From Scilla litardierei (Eukaryota; Streptophyta; Magnoliopsida; Asparagales; Asparagaceae): DNA of 64,000 nucleotides. Positions 22,768 to 32,568 of the stretch are shown here, piece by piece. The stretch's first letter is position 1. The number at the start of each line of letters is the position of its first letter. The notes below the pieces were generated by a model. It searched no databases, was not told the origin of the DNA, and saw only the letters and a list, made by a program, of their open reading frames with translations. The stretch lies in the NCBI GenBank assembly GCA_030789695.1, contig CM061136.1, positions 131,230,648 through 131,294,647 on the forward strand. The letters run 5' to 3'. A program made the position numbers and the translations under genes.

Positions 22768-24731
22768 CTAGGTAGATGATGGAGGGGTGTGGGCAGGATA
22801 GGTGATGGGTGTGCAGAGAAGTGGGGAGAGGAGTGGAGGTGGTGGGTGGATGGATGCGGAGGTGTGAACAATCGGTGGTGTGGTGGTGATGATGGTGAGT
22901 GGTAGGGATATGGCGACCGATGCGGTGGAGGATGGGTAAGATACGGTGATAGAAGTGGATGGTGTGGGAAGTGATCTCGAGCGCACCGGTAATTTCTTGC
23001 GGCGCGAGTATGCGGTGATGGAAGTGGAGGGTGGTGGATCTGTGGGGTCGATGGTAGTGGTCGTGAGTGGAGGTGTAGTGGTTGGAATGGAAACAGTGGT
23101 GGCATGAGGGGAAGATCGCGTAGGGGGTGATGGATGTGGTGATGAATGTGATGGGGGAGGTGATGAATGTGATGGGGAAGGTGAAGATCGTCGAGAAGGT
23201 GAAGGGGGTGCCGAGGTTGGAGGAGTGGGTGGAGGAGGACCGTAGATGTGTGTGAGGTGGCGGAGAATGGTGGCCACGTTTCGCTCGAGTGCGAGGAAAC
23301 GTGGGTGCGAGAAGAAAGAAGAGGACAGGTCCGAGGGGATAAAGGCAGATGCGCCAGCGTGCAGAGAAGCTAAATCAGTCTCTAGAGCGAGATGAGTGGA
23401 GGTGGCTCGATGAATAGAAGAAGTAGTGGCCAGACGGACAGTGGAAGTGGTGCCAGTAGCAGTGGTCGTGCCGGCACCGGAGGCAAGGCCAAAGAGGGCC
23501 GAAGTCAGAGCCTCAGAAGAAATAGGGACAGAAGCCGGGATGGCACTACTGGGTCCAGCCCCGGGGTCTCCTCTAGACGCAGGGATGTCCTGCACGCCTA
23601 AGTAGGCGGCAGGGGACGGTGGGAACTGAAGATGTAACCCCCTAGAAACTCTGGATCAGGAGGGAACGTCCAATCTGCCACAAGAACGATAGACATACGA
23701 CCAGAGTTGGACAGAATGGTGTAAGGAGCAGGGGTGACCGTAGTAGAAGGTAAAACGACTGTCGCCACGAGGCTTGATCATATGAGTGTGCTGCGGGACA
23801 TCAAGATTTAGACATGTAGATCCTGCGGCATGTGGCAAATCTCGGGGGATAACGATATTGAACAGGGGATGTGAAGCAATGATGGTAATGAGGCCCACGC
23901 AACAATACTTGCCCTTGCCGGCACGACTTCTATCAAGTAATTTATGAATAAGCCAAGTGCCAACATTAATAGGTATGACAGGGGCCTCAAAAGCAATCCC
24001 GTCAGCACCATGAATAAAATCGAAAGCCATAGCACATAGGATAAAAAGGTCATGGATAGTCACGGTACCTGACTCATCCCTGGGAAAGAAAGTGCTAGAT
24101 AAGATGCGGTGAGCTAGACGAAATACTGGGTCAATGATCGAGTAGGCCTTGGCCTTGCCTCGAGGATATCGGTCGTAGAGGGTGAGGCGACCCCAAAATA
24201 TATCGACATCGAAGTCGCGGTGATATTCATAGGGATGGATGATGTTGCCGTCAAGAATGGGGAAACCGAAAATGAGATTGATTTCGTTCAAGTGTGTGCG
24301 GATGTTTCGGTTTCAAACGCGGAAATTGATAATGGACCCCGCCTCACATTTGAGGGAAGATAGGAATTCTAGTGTGAGGGCGGGTAAGATTGGGTGTGGG
24401 CATTTAAGAAAGGTATCCATCTTAAGTTAGCGAATATGGTCTCGACCTCAGAGAAAACTCCGAGATCGATCAGAGTTTGGGTATGTGCAAACTTAGTGGA
24501 TAGGTGTGACCGTTTGTTGAGTCTATTATAAAAATCTTTCTGATCACGACGCAGGAAACGGTATCCACGCGGTCCCATCAGTGGGTCCTCGGGAGGGATA
24601 ATTGTTTGGGGAGGGGGTTGGGTAGGGGAAGGTGGAGGTGCACGTGTATGTAGATGTGTAGATTTATGTCTCTTGCGAGACGGCTCTTCTTCGCTCATGA
24701 TACCCTTACCCTTGTCCATGTCCTTAACCAT
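22768..24731 (-). pseudogene. ATHILA ORF-type protein at the env position, broken
   Basis: The start at 24731 (MVKDMDKGKGIM) is followed by a basic, proline-rich segment and a region like the ATHILA ORF-1 family: YRFLRRDQKDFYNRL, then LTLEFLSSLKCEAGS and NEINLIFGFPILDG. The middle part continues (PVIPINVGTWLIHKLLDRSR), then comes a short helical segment (FLALERNVATILRHLTHIYG) and a Ser/Pro/Thr-rich C-terminus ending at 22768. Breaks are a frameshift near 24415, an in-frame stop near 24320, and an in-frame TGA near 23656. No signal peptide or transmembrane segment is seen, so membrane-envelope function is not supported. Its role in the family is unknown. Confidence 0.72.
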
Positions 24732-25085
24732 AAGTGTGTGGGTGTGTGATGAGAATGCAAAATGTTATGAATGCACACAAACAAGCAACAATTTGCTCAA
24801 AAATACAAATACTTGGGTAAAGTAAATATGTAAGATTAGGAACGAATTTACCCAATGTAGAAGTGATTCTTTGCTCGCAAAGGATCTCCCACAACGCAAT
24901 GGAGCTATTCGTGAAGCCGTAGCACGTCGATCCAACAAAAAGAGAATTTTCGAAATTGGGGAAATGGGGTTAGGGTTAGGGCGAGAATTAGGGTTGAATG
25001 GAGTGGATGGGAGTGGATGATGGTAGAGAGGGAGATGGAGGAAGTGTGGGAGAGGTCGTTTGAGAGAGAGTGGAGATCGGGCGGG
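24732..25085 (-). promoter_or_regulatory. leader upstream of the Athila second ORF
   Basis: Purine/pyrimidine-skewed noncoding sequence with TTAGGG repeats (about 24968-24995). Together with 32569-33139 it formed one roughly 0.9-kb intergenic stretch between protease and the second ORF before the SIRE-like insertion. It may be the transcript leader of that ORF. Confidence 0.4.
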
Positions 25086-25090
25086 GGTTG

Positions 25091-26906
25091 TGTAAGGATC
25101 CTGTCTATGGGGAAAACGCTAGAAGGGGGATTGAATAGTGTTTATGCAAATTTAATAGGAATTTACGCCAAATAAAATGCAATCCAACAAATAGTGCGGA
25201 ATAGAAAACAACCCAAAGAGAAACACACGCAAACACAGTTATGTTTCAAGGGTTCGGATTACCCAAGTCAACTCCCGACTTGTTCCCGGTAATCCTACGT
25301 CCCTACCACCCGGATACCACCGGATACTCAAGTTAGAACCCTAACTTGAGGTTTCCTTAAACCCCACTTGTAGCAACCCTACAAGTGCAATCGAAGACAA
25401 TCGATGTCCTTGACTCCCACAACCCGGGAGCAAGCAAAAACCACTCTCACAACCGAGAGCACAATTCAAATAATGAAGTTATGAAATCTGAAAGCAACAC
25501 TTACAATCACATATGCCTTGAAGTAGAACTTGAAGGAGAAGTGTGATGTGTGTTGAAGAACTCTCTTGGAAGAGAGGAGGAAAGCCCTTTCTCTTGACTG
25601 TACTAAATGCCTAGAGGATCAATCTTTGGTTCTAGGTTGGAGAGCAAGAGAATCAGATTTAGAAATGCTAAGGGCTTTGGATTTGAAAGCTTTGATCTTT
25701 GGAAATGAAAGCTTGAAAAATTTTGCAATGAATGAGTAACCTTCCAATGAAACAGTAGAAGCTCTATATATAGCTTTCTCAAATCCACAAAACAGTTTAG
25801 GCAAAAACCCAATCGAAATCCGTGAGAAAAATCTCAACGGATATAATCTGAACTCGCAACAATCGACTGATGAACAAAACACAGTCGACTGCTGCACAGT
25901 CAGCAAGGGTAGGTGAGAATTCATAATGGTAACTTACCACGTGGACAGTCGACTGATGAAGCCAAGACAGTCGTCTGTAAAACCAATAGGCGACTGTACA
26001 TTCTTCGACAGGCGACTGACCGAGAGAAGAATAAGTTAGAAGAAGTACTGGAAATCTCACAAGATACAGGACAGACGACTGATGCAAGGAACACAGTCGA
26101 CTGTTAATCAGAACAGGCGACTGTATAACCTTAAACAGACGACTGTCACAGACAGGAGAAATTTCCAGAGAGCTAAGTCAAAGATTAGACTTACAGACAG
26201 GCGACTGTTGCAGCATAGACAGTCGACTGATCTAATATACAGTCGACTGTATATACAGCATAAGTCGACTGGCCGTAGAAATCGGATCAAACAGAGTTTG
26301 GGCAAGGAGAGACAGGCGACTGATGAACCACTCATAGTCGACTGTCGCTAAGACAGGCACCTGATAAACGTTCAACAGTGGCCTGTGCGAGATAATCAGA
26401 GAGGATCCAAAAACTGCATTATAATAGTCTGTGCATAACAGGCGACTGTAGAACAAAACACAGTCGACTGTTTTTGAGACAGGCGACTGCAAACTGTTAA
26501 GCAGTCGGCTGTTATAAACAATCCTAGCACAAACAAAAGAGAAATGGATTGCGATCAAAGGACGAAGGTCTAGAGATGTCCTATGGCCGAAAGTAAATGT
26601 GTGTACGTGCTCCATCATAGTTCTACTTCTAAGCTACATACTAGAAGAGATAAAAGAAAAATTACATTGACGAATAATCTCTTCTTTCCATCGTATGAGC
26701 TTGAAGTCTTTACGGAGCTTCAATCATCAATCTACGATCATCCAATTCATCTCATTAGCCTTCAATCACGTTTGTGAGTCATACATTGCTAGTTGATCTT
26801 CATAGTAAGCTTAGACAATGGATTAACTGCAAAATAGGGGATTAGTCACAAGTATTTATGTTTGCTCATCATTAACACCAAGTAGGGAGAAGTCCAATAC
26901 TCAACA
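25091..26906 (-). repeat. 3' LTR of the SIRE-like element (1816 bp)
   Basis: Termini are TGTAAGGATC and ATACTCAACA on the plus strand (TGTTGAGTAT...GATCCTTACA in element orientation). It abuts a textbook purine tract at 26907. It contains the phased palindrome array at 25860-26511. Confidence 0.9.
25860..26511. repeat. phased CAGTCGACTG palindrome array in the SIRE-like LTR
   Basis: There are 22 units of CAGTCGACTG or variants (CAGGCGACTG, CAGACGACTG, CAGTCGTCTG). Unit starts are 25860/25882, 25946/25968, 25987/26009, 26072/26094, 26114/26136, 26198/26220, 26240/26262, 26313/26335, 26354/26376, 26439/26461 and 26480/26502. Every pair is exactly 22 bp apart, and adjacent pairs are joined by 19 or 20 bp. 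Five quartets result, with starts 126, 126, 115 and 126 bp apart. The 12-bp spacers vary. Confidence 0.9.
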
Positions 26907-26921
26907 TTCTCCCCCTTTTTG
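26907..26921 (-). promoter_or_regulatory. polypurine tract of the SIRE-like element
   Basis: Minus-strand AAAAAGGGGGAGAA directly precedes the LTR start TGTTGAGTAT, as usual for SIRE-type copia elements. Confidence 0.88.
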
Positions 26922-27781
26922 ATGATGACAAACAAACATAAACAAAAAGATAAATAGTTATGCGTAATGAAAACATACTCCCCCTACACAGATGCCAATC
27001 AAGTTAGTCAACAAATATTAGAGCATTTATAAAGTAATTGAAGCAAATGAGTGAGATAAGAATGAATTTAATTCAAGGAATCTAGGAAGTAAAATCCCTA
27101 TTCATTGTAATCTTACTCCCCCTGAATCTAAGGCATCGAAAATCTTAGATTCAAGCGTTAGAACATACTTAGCACATCCATTATGAATCTTGTATGTTTA
27201 TTTCTCTCCCCCTATGGTATTATCCAAAAAGGCGGGAGCAAATAACAACAACAATAATAGTGCTAAAATACGAACTAACAACAATCAAGGAGTATAAAGA
27301 TATATCGAATCAAAAAAACTCATAAAATCTCATCATATACACATGTGAGTAATGGAATTGAAATCCAATATCAACATTTTAGATATTCGAAATGAAAATA
27401 ATTTTCACAAATTCAGCACATCAACGAAAGAGCATGAATTAACCAATATCAAATTTGTGTATTGTCTCAAAAGCACATCAAGAAGAGTGAAGCATACATA
27501 GAGACAATATATCATACATCACACAGAAGTTAATCAATATAGCATAGTGTGATACAAGAGAGGGATGCAACATCATATATATAGATATAAAGAAGCTGAG
27601 TACATCAACGGATGGTCATCAACATGGCCATCCCAAAAAGATACATCATGAGCAACAAAAAAATAGCTACATCATGACAACATCAAAGACTGTATCAATA
27701 CACATATAAAAAAGTATCACATACATCAGCATCCATCATACAACGACAAAACATATAACAAAATCACTCATAAATATCGAT
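26922..27781 (-). other. noncoding 3' region of the SIRE-like element
   Basis: AT-rich sequence between the accessory ORF and the polypurine tract. Short AG-rich CTCCCCCT boxes (27115-27123, 27207-27215) resemble the tract itself. No gene is seen. Confidence 0.6.
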
Positions 27782-29227
27782 CTAAGGGTGAGTGTCTCCA
27801 GGGTCTGTGGACGAGGGGGCAGGCTCTGACGCAGCAGGAGTGTCCTCTGGAGAAGGATCAGATGGAGCAACAGCAGCAACAGCAGCAGCAGCATCCTGTG
27901 TAGAGGCAACACCAGGAGGCTCAACGTCACTAGAAGGCTGAGGAGGCACATGGGTCTGAGGAAGATACTGTCTCAAATCCTCAGGGAAGGGAATTCCATG
28001 ATGGAGGAGAGAGAGAGACAGCAACCGGTAAATACCAGAGATCATCGACAAAATAGTATCCTGAGACTGTGGAGCAGATGATGATGAAGGCAAATCGGCT
28101 GGAGGCACAGTGGATGAGGGTGGAGCAGAAATAGTCTTCCTCTTCTTCGAGGCAGTCTGCAGAGCCGAAGAGGACTTCGACTTCGCAGAAGCGTCGAGGA
28201 GAGGGCCAAAGGGCATGGGCTCGTAATGGGTCAGGTCAATACCAAAGTGACGGAAGACACGAGTCAAAAGACCACCAAAGGGAATGTGAGACGAGGAGGA
28301 CGTGAACTCAACCTTGTCCATCCTGTCAAGGAGGACACCGGCCCAGTTCACGGGCATGCCAGAGAGAATAGCATACATACACTTTAGTATATCTTGAGAC
28401 GGCTGATCGGACGATCTATATCTCGGTAGAATGTTGGACTTCACCACTAGGTGAACAGCCCAATCCCGTGCAGAGAACATGGATGATCTGACACCCGAAT
28501 CAAGAGCTAAAGGAACCTCTCGAAACATATCCCGGAGAACAGACTGATCAAGATCGTCAATCTCAGAGAAGCTGATATCAGTGGGGAGGGAACCGACAGA
28601 AGGAATCCTAAGGATAGTCCCTAAAAGAGAGGGAGTGAGCAGAATGTGGGTTCCCTGGACGACAGTATCAAGGATGCCAGTAGTCGAATACTCACCGCGA
28701 ACGCGGTTCGCATAGAAGAGCTTCACCAGAAATGGGTAGGCTCTAGGGGACTCGCTCTGAGAGAAGCGAAAAAGATCGGCCAGATGAGTAGCGGACAGAA
28801 TGTCAGAAAGTCTCTCAGCAGTAAATGCGGGGAAAGCAATGTACCGCTCCCTAAGCAGATTGATCCCAAGAAGAGAATGGAACTTTGCCAGACAAAGATC
28901 GTCTCTGCAAACAGGAACCAGGGGATTAGAGGGGGGTACTGCAGGAGTTTCTTCAGACGAACTGGATGCAGAAGGAGACACATGAGGACTCTCAGCAGCA
29001 GGCTCACTGATGTGAACACCAGTAGGCTTGCGCTGACGACGAATCAAGGGCTGAGCATCACTCGACGAAGAAGAAGGAGAATAACCCGGTGACAATGAAC
29101 GTATGGGTGACTGGGCAAACTTGGTTCGAGCTTTGTAGGGTTTCTTTCTCTTGGCGATGAGTTTCTTAGGAGCCTTAGGTTGTTTAGAAGCAATGATCTT
29201 CTCTTTTCCCTTAGGTTTAGGAGCCAT
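27782..29227 (-). CDS. intact 481-aa accessory protein of the SIRE-like element (putative plant transposon protein domain)
   Basis: A single uninterrupted frame starts at 29227 (MAPKPKGKEKIIASKQPK). It has a strongly basic N-terminus with runs suited to nuclear localisation, a Ser-rich linker, and then a globular region of about residues 110-350. That region includes YPFLVKLFYANRVRGEYST and HILLTPSLLGTILRIPSVG, the pattern of the putative plant transposon protein domain found in extra ORFs of plant retrotransposons. A second basic patch (SKKRKT) and a Ser/Pro/Ala-rich tail follow. There is no signal peptide or membrane segment. It occupies the env position of SIRE-type elements. It is the only unbroken element protein in the nest although the element around it is dead. 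Biochemical function is unknown; a nuclear nucleic-acid-binding role is inference. Confidence 0.72.
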   Translation of the reverse strand: MAPKPKGKEKIIASKQPKAPKKLIAKRKKPYKARTKFAQSPIRSLSPGYSPSSSSSDAQPLIRRQRKPTGVHISEPAAESPHVSPSASSSSEETPAVPPSNPLVPVCRDDLCLAKFHSLLGINLLRERYIAFPAFTAERLSDILSATHLADLFRFSQSESPRAYPFLVKLFYANRVRGEYSTTGILDTVVQGTHILLTPSLLGTILRIPSVGSLPTDISFSEIDDLDQSVLRDMFREVPLALDSGVRSSMFSARDWAVHLVVKSNILPRYRSSDQPSQDILKCMYAILSGMPVNWAGVLLDRMDKVEFTSSSSHIPFGGLLTRVFRHFGIDLTHYEPMPFGPLLDASAKSKSSSALQTASKKRKTISAPPSSTVPPADLPSSSSAPQSQDTILSMISGIYRLLSLSLLHHGIPFPEDLRQYLPQTHVPPQPSSDVEPPGVASTQDAAAAVAAVAPSDPSPEDTPAASEPAPSSTDPGDTHP

Positions 29228-29574
29228 GGGAACAAGAGAGGAAAATCAAACACAACAACTGGAAACGATGGTCGAGAGAGAGAAAACACACCAACCGAAG
29301 GAAGATAGACGATCGCGAAGATGAAGATCAAATACGACGGTAGAGCACGACTAACAGCGACGATTGGGAGGAGATCGACGGTTGAAGACACGAAATCGAT
29401 TGATTTTGTAGAGAGAATCAAGCGGGAAGTTGAACGGTCGATGCGGAGGAGAGAGAAAACGACGTGGGGAAATGATCGCGTCGGTTGAATATAAGGTCAG
29501 GAAAAACATTCTGAGCCGTTGGATCAAAGAATCGACGGCTCGGATCAAATCAAATGAACCGACACAGCAGGAGA
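29228..29574 (-). promoter_or_regulatory. spacer between palindrome array and accessory ORF
   Basis: About 350 bp just upstream of the accessory start codon, without a gene. It would contain the 5' leader if the ORF has its own promoter. No convincing TATA box was picked out. Confidence 0.35.
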
Positions 29575-29927
29575 CAGTCGACTGGAGAACAAAAGTCAGT
29601 CGACTGTAAGAAATGATAAAATTAATTCTCAGAAAGATGGGCAGTCGACTGGCAAGTAAAATGCAGTCGTATGTCTGATGGACAGTCGACTGACATATAC
29701 TCAACAGTCGGCTGGCCGAGAATTAATACAGATCACAAGAAAAAAAACAGAGAATACTGTAAAAGGTTCGACAGAGAGTACAGTCGCCTGATGACTAAAT
29801 TGCAGTCGCCTGTTACATGAACAGTCGACTGTAATACAGTCTACAGTCGGCTGTGCGAAAGATATCAGTTTTCATATGAAAGATATAGAGTAGGGCAGTC
29901 GACTGTCAAAAGAAACACAGTCGTCTG
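29575..29927. repeat. second CAGTCGACTG palindrome array, upstream of accessory ORF
   Basis: There are 12 units with starts 29575/29597, 29642/29664, 29683/29705, 29781/29803, 29822/29844 and 29896/29918. Every pair is spaced 22 bp, as in the LTR array, and two quartets have offsets 0/22/41/63. The array lies between the end of pol and the accessory ORF, about 350-700 bp before its start codon. Confidence 0.9.
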
Positions 29928-30196
29928 TCCTGGTCCAAAAATGCACAGTGAGATAGAATTCCAGAGAATAAGAACACTCACCCTAGGACCTATACTCTAA
30001 ACACAAATACATATTAAAATCCTTATGAAAACAATAAATCTATTGAAACACAAATTATTCCAATCAACTTGAAAACTCATGAAATCAAATAAGTCACAAT
30101 TGCCTTTCTTAATCTCATAAAACAATAAAGCACATGAAGAAAGACAATCAAATATATATGAGCTCAATAAGGAGTTATAGCATGAAAATTGAGCTT

Positions 30197-32553
30197 CTAG
30201 ATTTCAGATTCACCCATAATTCCCAATTCTCCACGCAACCTCACAAATGAATCTTCTTTAAGAGGTTTAGTGAAGATATCGGCAATTTGTTTTTGGGTTT
30301 CAATGTACTCTAAGATGATGTCCTTCTTAGCTACATGATCATTTATAAAATGGTGTCTCACGTCTATGTGTTTGGTACGGGAGTGGTGTACCGGATTCTT
30401 GGAAAGACAAATAGCACTTTGATTATCAACCATGATAGGGCAAGTATCACAATTGACACCATAGTCACTAAGAGTGTGTCTCATCCAAAGAACTTGTGCA
30501 CATGCAAGACCTGCGGCAATATATTCCGCTTCAGTAGTGGACAATGAAACCGAATTCTGTTTCTTAGAGAACCAAGAAACCAAGGAATTTCCTAATAAAT
30601 GGCATGTGCCACTAGTACTTTTCCTGTCGGACTTGCATCCGGCAAAGTCGGCATCACTATATGAGATTAACTCATATGTGCTAGACTTAGGGTAAAGTAA
30701 CCCATAATCTAGGGATTGATTGAGATAACGAAATATTCGTTTAACCGCAATCAAGTGTGACTCCTTAGGTCTTGCTTGATATCTAGCACAAATGCATACG
30801 GAAAACATGATATCGGGCCTACTAGCGGTTAAGTAAAGTAAGCTACCGATCATACCTCGATATAGACGAACGTCAACATCTTTTCCGCTTTCATCCTTGT
30901 GCAGATGAGTAGTAGTACTCATGGGAGTCCTTTTTCTTGAAGACGATTCCATCCCGAATCGCTTAATAAGCTCCCCTGTGTACTTTGTCTGATGTATGAA
31001 AGTGCCATTCTCCATTTGTCGAATTTGCAATCCAAGGAAGTAGGTGAGCTCTCCCATGTGGCTCATCTCAAACTCATCCTTCATAGATTTGGAAAATTCT
31101 TGACAAAGATGAAAGTTAGTAGAACCGAAAATAATGGCATCTACATAAACTTGAATCAAAAGAATGTCATTTTCATAATCTTTAATGAAAAGTGTAGAAT
31201 CAACTTCTCCCATTTTAAAACCTAAATTCAAAAGAAAGTTCTTAAGGCGATCATACCAAGCTCTAGGAGCTTGTCTCAATCCATACAACGCTTTCTTAAG
31301 TTTGAAAACATGGTTTGGAAATTTCTCATGAATAAAACCGGGAGGTTGAGAAACATAGACTTCTTCATTTACAAACCCATTTAAAAATGCACTTTTAACA
31401 TCCATTTGGAATAACTTAAAATTCTTATGGGATGCAAAAGATAAAAGCAACCTAATAGCTTCTAATCTAGCTACGGGGGCAAAGGATTCTTCGAAATCAA
31501 TACCTTCCTCTTGCCGATAGCCTTGAGCTACTAACCTTGCTTTGTTCCGTGTGATTACCTCGTTTTCATCCGTCTTGTTCTTGAAGATCCATTTGGTCCC
31601 AATAGCTTGGTGACCACTTGGAAGAGGTACAAGTTCCCAAACTTCATTTCTCTCGAATTGCGCTAGTTCTTCTTCCATAGCAACTATCCAAGAACTATCC
31701 TCACAAGCTTCTTGAATGTTCTTTGGCTCAATGGTAGAGACGAATGCGCAATGGGAGAATTCTTCAATTCTTGATCTCGTTCGAACACCCACACCAATAT
31801 CTCCAATGATTTGGTTATGAGGATGGTTGCGAACGGTTGGATAAGCTTTGGCTAAACCTGGATCACTAGGAACAACTTCAACAACTTCGTTAGAAGTGTT
31901 AGTCTCAACAATATTATCATTAATCTTGACATTATTAAGAGAATCACAAAGAATGTCTACATTATCATCATCAACATGAGGAAAATCAAAATCTTCATAA
32001 AACGATACGTGAAGTGATTCCTCAATCGTTGAAGAAGTTTTGTTGTATATCCGGTAGGCTTTGCTACGTGTGAAATATCCAACAAAGATTCCTTCATCGG
32101 ATCTTGGCTTAAATTTGTCTAAATTACCAAAGGTGTTCTTTATAAAACATTTTGAACCAAAGACACGAAAATATTTCACTTGAGGCTTTTTATCGTAAAA
32201 CAACTCAAAACAAGTTTTGTTTGTTCGGGGTCTCACTAGGATTCTATTGAGCACATAACATGCCGTGTGCACCGCTTCTGCCCAAAATTGTAGTCCTAAA
32301 TGACTATCATGGAGCATAGTGCGAGCACACTCAATAAGAGTCCTATTCTTTCTTTCTACAACACCATTTAGTGGTGGTGCACGAGGAAAGGAAAAGTTTT
32401 GAGTTATCCCGGAGTCATCACAAAACTTAGTAAAAGATTCATTCTCAAATTCTCCTCCATGATCACTACGAATAGTGATAATGGTGGATCCTAAAAGATT
32501 CTGAATCTTCTTTGCAAATTTGGTAAACTCTTCATGAGCTTCATTCTTATTAG
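30197..32553 (-). pseudogene. SIRE-like copia pol, integrase C-half to RNase H, 5' truncated
   Basis: The frame is open from the deletion junction (about 32553) to 30197. It starts inside integrase ([16 protein letters not shown]), keeps IRSDHGGEF and [10 protein letters not shown] with the last two acidic residues, then the integrase C-terminus. Reverse transcriptase follows ([52 protein letters not shown]), then RNase H ([17 protein letters not shown]). The RT catalytic box reads YVDA instead of YVDD; the changed codon, GCC on the minus strand, is at 31136-31138. With no gag, protease or integrase N-half, and a mutated RT centre, it cannot work. Confidence 0.9.
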
Positions 32554-32568
32554 ATACTCAACAGGTTG

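Larger units (their letters stand above)
25091..32563 (-). mobile_element. SIRE/Maximus-like copia element, 5' deleted, nested in Athila
   Basis: The perfect direct repeat GGTTG at 25086-25090 and 32564-32568 marks the insertion. On the plus strand the left LTR runs 25091 (TGTAAGGATC) to 26906 (ATACTCAACA). At the right border only those ten terminal bases, ATACTCAACA (32554-32563), remain of the other LTR, joined directly to integrase. The deletion therefore removed most of the 5' LTR, gag, protease and the start of integrase. Kept are the integrase C-half, RT and RNase H, an accessory ORF, the polypurine tract and one full LTR. Confidence 0.9.

Noticed and set aside
22768..24731. Retroviral-type envelope gene
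   Set aside because: It sits at the env position, but no signal peptide, transmembrane helix or cleavage site is seen. The similarity is to the ATHILA ORF family, so only position supports the idea.
24966..24998. Telomeric repeat
   Set aside because: Only a few TTAGGG units inside the Athila element, without the plant TTTAGGG array.
25860..26511. Regularly spaced repeats that superficially resemble a CRISPR array
   Set aside because: Repeats are only 10 bp, palindromic and paired at 22 bp inside a plant LTR with target duplications. CRISPR repeats and cas genes are absent.
25913..26618. Overlapping reading frames rich in QSTV/RLYNLKQ-like repeats
   Set aside because: They are translations of the palindrome array in several frames on both strands, not a protein family.
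28646..29092. 148-codon frame opposite the SIRE-like accessory ORF
   Set aside because: A shadow of the 481-codon minus-strand ORF, with no domain of its own.
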